Shown here: positions 60,964 through 64,000 of the stretch, piece by piece
How the letters are laid out: every line of letters starts with the position of its first letter
Numbering within the stretch: the first letter of the stretch is position 1
Source of the DNA: UBA12170 sp964293475
GTDB lineage: Bacteria; Bacteroidota; Bacteroidia; Bacteroidales; UBA12170
DNA length: 64,000 nt
Direction of reading: 5' to 3'
Assembly: GCA_964293475.1 (NCBI GenBank)
Contig: CAXYYJ010000014.1
Span: 1 to 64,000, forward strand
Made by a program: the position numbers and the translations under genes
Notes under the pieces: generated by a model
Seen by the model: only the letters and a program-made list of their open reading frames with translations
The model's database searches: none
What the model was told of the DNA's origin: nothing

Positions 60964-62517
60964 ATGAGAAAAGTTAACATTCCCCAAATTCTGGGAAAAT
61001 TAGCTATAAAAGAGCTGAATATGGGTGTTTCTACCGGAGCTCAGTGGTTCGAAACCAAAGGTGATATTACCAAAAGTGTATCGCCTATTGATGGTAAAGA
61101 AATTGCCAAAGTGCAAAATGCCACCATGGAAGATTACGAAATGGTGATGACCAAAGCTCAGGAAGCTTTTAAAGTTTGGCGCAATGTTCCAGCTCCTTTG
61201 AGAGGCGAAATCGTTCGCAAAATTGGATTGGCTCTCCGCGAGTACAAAGAAGAATTGGGCGCTCTGGTTTCTCTCGAAATGGGAAAAATATATCAGGAAG
61301 GATTGGGAGAAGTTCAGGAAATGATTGATATCTGCGATTTTGCAGTGGGACAATCCCGCTTAATCAATGGTGTGAACCTGCAATCGGAACGTCCACAACA
61401 CCGCTTGTCGGAACAATATCATCCGCTGGGCATTGTGGGAATTGTTACTTCCTATAACTTCCCCGTGGCCGTTTGGGCATGGAACAGTGCTTTAGCAGCC
61501 ATTGCCGGTGATGTTGTTATCTGGAAACCCAGTTCTAAAACCCCTATTACTGCGTTAGCTACTCAACATATTATAAAACAAGTGCTTATCGATAACGATG
61601 TGCCAGAAGGTGTTTTCAACCTGGTGGTGGCCAAATCGAGCGTTATGGGCGATAATTTCTTAGCCGATAACAGAATTCCATTGATGTCGGTTACAGGCAG
61701 CACCGCTGTTGGTAAACGCGTGGGCGCCATTGTTGGCAAGCGTTTGGGCAAAACCATCCTCGAATTGGGCGGAAATAATGCCGTAATCATGACCCCAAGT
61801 GCCGATTTGCAAATGGCCATCATGTCAACCGTTTTTGGAACTGTTGGAACAGCTGGTCAACGTTGTACTTCCACCCGCCGAATCATCATTCACGAAAGCA
61901 TCTACGAGCAAGTTAAAACCCGCTTTGTGAAAGCCTATGAAGGATTGAAATCGAAGATAGGCGATCCATTGGACGAGAGCTATTTGATTGGTCCGCTCAT
62001 TGACCAGAATTCGGTGAGCCTTTTCCTTCACGCCGTTGAACAGGTGAAAGAGGAAGGCGGAAACGTTGTTTTTGGTGGTTATGTGATGGAAGGCGAAGGA
62101 TTTGAAAGCGGAAACTATGTGATGCCTTGTATTGCCGAAGCTGAAAATCATTATCATATTGTTCAGGAAGAAACATTTGCCCCCATTGTTTATTTAATAA
62201 AATATACTGGCGGAATTGAGAATGCCATCGAAATTCAAAATGGTGTTCCACAAGGCCTCTCTTCGGCTTGTTTCACTTTAGACATGCGCGAAGCCGAAAC
62301 CTTCCTTTCGTTAGCAGGTTCCGATTGCGGAATTGCCAACGTAAACCTGGGAACTTCGGGCGCTGAAATTGGTGGAGCTTTTGGTGGAGAAAAAGAAACT
62401 GGTGGTGGCCGCGAATCGGGTTCCGATAGCTGGAAAGTGTATATGCGCCGCCAAACCAATACCGTGAACTTTGGCACAAAATTGCCTTTGGCTCAGGGAA
62501 TTAAGTTTGACATTTAG
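60964..62517 (+). CDS. Aldehyde dehydrogenase, ALDH7 (aminoadipate-semialdehyde) type
   Basis: The 517 aa NAD-dependent dehydrogenase resembles ALDH7/antiquitin, which oxidises alpha-aminoadipate semialdehyde (in equilibrium with piperideine-6-carboxylate) in lysine breakdown. It has the subgroup motif LELGGNNA with catalytic Glu267, the nucleophile Cys301 in GTAGQRCTSTRR, and the nucleotide-fold segment TGSTAVGKRVG. The C-terminal region contains EIGGAFGGEKETGGGRESGSD. An alternative start is the ATG 19 codons in. No other lysine-degradation gene is adjacent, so the physiological substrate is not certain. Confidence 0.92.
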   Translation: MRKVNIPQILGKLAIKELNMGVSTGAQWFETKGDITKSVSPIDGKEIAKVQNATMEDYEMVMTKAQEAFKVWRNVPAPLRGEIVRKIGLALREYKEELGALVSLEMGKIYQEGLGEVQEMIDICDFAVGQSRLINGVNLQSERPQHRLSEQYHPLGIVGIVTSYNFPVAVWAWNSALAAIAGDVVIWKPSSKTPITALATQHIIKQVLIDNDVPEGVFNLVVAKSSVMGDNFLADNRIPLMSVTGSTAVGKRVGAIVGKRLGKTILELGGNNAVIMTPSADLQMAIMSTVFGTVGTAGQRCTSTRRIIIHESIYEQVKTRFVKAYEGLKSKIGDPLDESYLIGPLIDQNSVSLFLHAVEQVKEEGGNVVFGGYVMEGEGFESGNYVMPCIAEAENHYHIVQEETFAPIVYLIKYTGGIENAIEIQNGVPQGLSSACFTLDMREAETFLSLAGSDCGIANVNLGTSGAEIGGAFGGEKETGGGRESGSDSWKVYMRRQTNTVNFGTKLPLAQGIKFDI

Positions 62518-62540
62518 TAATTAATACAATTAATTTTTCC

Positions 62541-62571
62541 GACGCCTTCATTCATTTGGAGGCGTCTTTTT
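62541..62571 (+). terminator. Terminator after the aldehyde dehydrogenase gene
   Basis: GACGCCT (62541-62547) pairs with AGGCGTC (62560-62566), a 7-bp GC-rich stem with a 12-nt loop and five T. Confidence 0.85.
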
Positions 62572-62588
62572 CGTATAATAAGTTTTAT

Positions 62589-62596
62589 TAGATTTG
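62589..62596 (+). promoter_or_regulatory. -7 promoter element of the small outer-membrane protein gene
   Basis: TAGATTTG matches TAnnTTTG, 42 bp before the ATG at 62639. It also excludes the longer frame starting at 62594, which overlaps the element. Confidence 0.5.
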
Positions 62597-62638
62597 CGTT
62601 ATTATAAACATATTCAAAAAAACTTAAAACAATTAAAC

Positions 62639-63367
62639 ATGAAACGTATTCTTTTATCAATTGTGGTTCTCTTTGCAATAACCACAGCATTTGCGCAGGA
62701 AGAAATCAACTACTTCCAAAAAAAGCATGAAATCAATGTTCAGGTGGACGATATTTTCGAAGATGTGAATTATTTGTCCTATGCTTATTATCTGAATGAT
62801 GATCTCGATTACATTTATTACAACCCCTATTTTAACTCAGGGCCCAGCATTGGAGTTGGTTACAAATATCATTTTGCGAAAGGAGCATTCAGGGGAAAAG
62901 TAAGCTTCAATGGCCAGTCGTTTAATAGCGTAGACGACGACAACGAAAACGTGAAAGTTACGAGTAAAACGAATAAGGGTGGGCAAAAATTCGCTTTGGG
63001 CTACGAGATGCACACCAATATTAAAAGAATGCAGATTTTCTATGGAATCGATTTGACATTAAGTCGCCAAAAAATCAATTCTGAGAAAGAATACGACTAT
63101 TCAGATAACTATAAATACCATGAGGATTATACTGTAACATCTACACAATCAATCATTTCCTATGGAATAAAACCTTTCCTGGGATTTAAATATTTTATTG
63201 TTCCACAGTTTTCGGTATCCACAGAGTATTTTTTCTCCTATCAGCTTTACAAAAACTCTTATAAATATGAGCGGACGAACACAGATGAAACTGAAGAAAG
63301 CAAATCCGATGGCTATCTAACAGAATTTGGGCCTTTGGGGCAGATTACTTTTAGTTTCCATTTTTAA
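62639..63367 (+). CDS. Predicted small outer-membrane beta-barrel protein
   Basis: The 242 aa product has a signal peptide (MKRILLSIVVLFAITTAFAQ) followed by alternating aromatic strands (GPSIGVGYKYHFAKGAFRGK, GIKPFLGFKYFIVPQFSVST) and a terminal FGPLGQITFSFHF, whose final Phe is typical of barrels. It probably forms an eight-stranded outer-membrane barrel of the OmpA/OprF-like or porin-family type. Function is unknown. It is a single-gene unit between the dehydrogenase terminator and the reductase gene. Confidence 0.8.
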   Translation: MKRILLSIVVLFAITTAFAQEEINYFQKKHEINVQVDDIFEDVNYLSYAYYLNDDLDYIYYNPYFNSGPSIGVGYKYHFAKGAFRGKVSFNGQSFNSVDDDNENVKVTSKTNKGGQKFALGYEMHTNIKRMQIFYGIDLTLSRQKINSEKEYDYSDNYKYHEDYTVTSTQSIISYGIKPFLGFKYFIVPQFSVSTEYFFSYQLYKNSYKYERTNTDETEESKSDGYLTEFGPLGQITFSFHF

Positions 63368-63401
63368 CAAATCGTTGCAGTAGATCGATTTTATAAATCC
63401 T

Positions 63402-63409
63402 TAATTTTG
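63402..63409 (+). promoter_or_regulatory. -7 promoter element of the sulfoxide reductase gene
   Basis: TAATTTTG matches TAnnTTTG and ends only four bases before the ATG at 63414, suggesting a leaderless or nearly leaderless mRNA. Confidence 0.5.
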
Positions 63410-63413
63410 TCAC

Positions 63414-63875
63414 ATGGACAAAAACAAAAAAGAAGGCCGCTATCAGCGGCTTTTTTCGCAAATAGAACAGCTTATGCCCAGCTGTGCCGACGAGTCGTCG
63501 CGAAGGGCCACCATTATTGCCGTGTTGCATCATAAAATGGAATATTTCTTCTGGACAGGCTATTACCTGTTAAAAGACGAAGCGCTGTGCGTGGATCATT
63601 ATCAGGGGCCGGTGGCTTGCATGAAACTGGCCAAAGATAAAGGAGTATGCTGGGCTGCCATCAACAGGGGAGAAACCATTGTGGTTCCCGATGTGCACGA
63701 GTTTCCAGGCCACATAGCCTGCGATAGCCGCTCCAACAGCGAAATTGTAGTTCCACTGAAAGACAGCGAAGGCCTGATTTATGGAGTTTTGGACGTTGAC
63801 AGCAGCGAGAAATATTCTTTCGACGAGGTGGATGCTCATTATCTGGAACTTATTCTCAATCTCCGGTTTAAATAA
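63414..63875 (+). CDS. msrC: Free methionine-(R)-sulfoxide reductase, GAF fold
   Basis: The 153 aa cytoplasmic GAF-domain protein matches the fRMsr family (E. coli YebR/MsrC), which reduces free L-methionine-(R)-sulfoxide. The three functional cysteines are Cys69 (PVACMKL), Cys79 (KGVCWAA) and Cys103 (GHIACDSR). Their spacing of 10 and 24 residues equals that of the E. coli enzyme. The signature VPDVHEFPGHIACD is intact. One oddity is Trp80, where relatives usually have Gly after the second cysteine. It complements the other oxidative-stress genes in the window. Confidence 0.93.
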   Translation: MDKNKKEGRYQRLFSQIEQLMPSCADESSRRATIIAVLHHKMEYFFWTGYYLLKDEALCVDHYQGPVACMKLAKDKGVCWAAINRGETIVVPDVHEFPGHIACDSRSNSEIVVPLKDSEGLIYGVLDVDSSEKYSFDEVDAHYLELILNLRFK

Positions 63876-63959
63876 ACGATAGATTTCCCTTTGGGTTAAT
63901 GCCTGTTCAACGCGTAAAAACGACTCTGAACTTTCCGCAAAATATGTCCCAAAATCTAG

Positions 63960-63967
63960 TAAATTTG
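63960..63967 (+). promoter_or_regulatory. -7 promoter element near the right edge
   Basis: TAAATTTG matches TAnnTTTG and precedes an ATG at 63991 by 23 bp. Confidence 0.45.
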
Positions 63968-63990
63968 CCGCTCATAAAGGTTTTTAAACA

Positions 63991-64000
63991 ATGCTAACAC
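63991..64000 (+). CDS. Possible start of a gene cut by the window edge
   Basis: An ATG followed by Leu and Thr codons begins after the promoter element at 63960 and an A/T-rich leader. Only ten bases are visible, so the product cannot be named. Confidence 0.3.

Noticed and set aside
1..64000. tRNA, rRNA, riboswitch, transposase or phage genes
   Set aside because: I looked for typical sequences and protein motifs and recognised none; short tRNA genes could be missed by eye.

Overview
The window looks like a chromosomal segment from a Bacteroidota bacterium, probably an environmental Bacteroidia/Bacteroidales-like lineage. The evidence is a complete Bacteroides-type aerotolerance (bat) operon, six secreted proteins ending in a type IX secretion (T9SS) sorting domain with a PNP core, the extended form of IspG, a large PurF-type protein typical of the phylum, and TAnnTTTG promoter elements ahead of many genes. 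Most start codons lack a Shine-Dalgarno sequence, also typical of the phylum; four clear exceptions are annotated. No rRNA, tRNA, CRISPR array, integrase or transposase was recognised.

Layout. 1-805 is a non-coding leader rich in hairpins and intergenic repeats. 806-3003 holds ahpC-ahpF (peroxide reduction) with an internal terminator. 3122-3902 has a decayed surface-propeller fragment and a small lipoprotein. 4239-12905 is the aerotolerance operon: MoxR ATPase, DUF58 protein, a membrane partner, BatA, BatB, BatC, BatD and BatE. 13352-17720 encodes two T9SS cargo proteins. 17897-22702 encodes a giant TPR protein and an outer-membrane barrel. 22745-30356 carries rsmA, a T9SS zinc carboxypeptidase, dnaK and ispG. 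30381-34595 carries a small T9SS cargo and trkA-trkH potassium uptake. 34738-43799 carries an FG-GAP T9SS protein, an AraC regulator, hsp20, a large membrane-anchored protein, an SRPBCC protein and a beta-helix T9SS protein. 43856-48812 has a PurF-type enzyme, a FadL-like porin and a Tyr/Gly/Trp-rich lipoprotein. 48930-55518 is mostly housekeeping: proS, the DUF177-rpmF pair, recO, a DUF454 protein, a secreted protein of uncertain role, and dnaB. 55804-60415 is a leftward MacAB-type ABC export operon. 60964-63875 carries an ALDH7-type aldehyde dehydrogenase, a small outer-membrane protein and a free-methionine sulfoxide reductase.

Several loci fit life with intermittent oxygen or stress: AhpCF, the Bat operon, free Met-R-sulfoxide reductase, DnaK and Hsp20. 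The observation I rate highest is that the two heat-shock genes, about 10 kb apart, share a control layout. Each has a -24/-12-like element (TGGCAY-N5-TTGA) about 70 nt before the start codon, GACA-containing repeats upstream of it, and a strong Shine-Dalgarno. This is a hypothesis read from the sequence and has not been tested. I did not find a clear-cut new multi-gene system; the remaining findings are smaller regulatory or gene-structure oddities.
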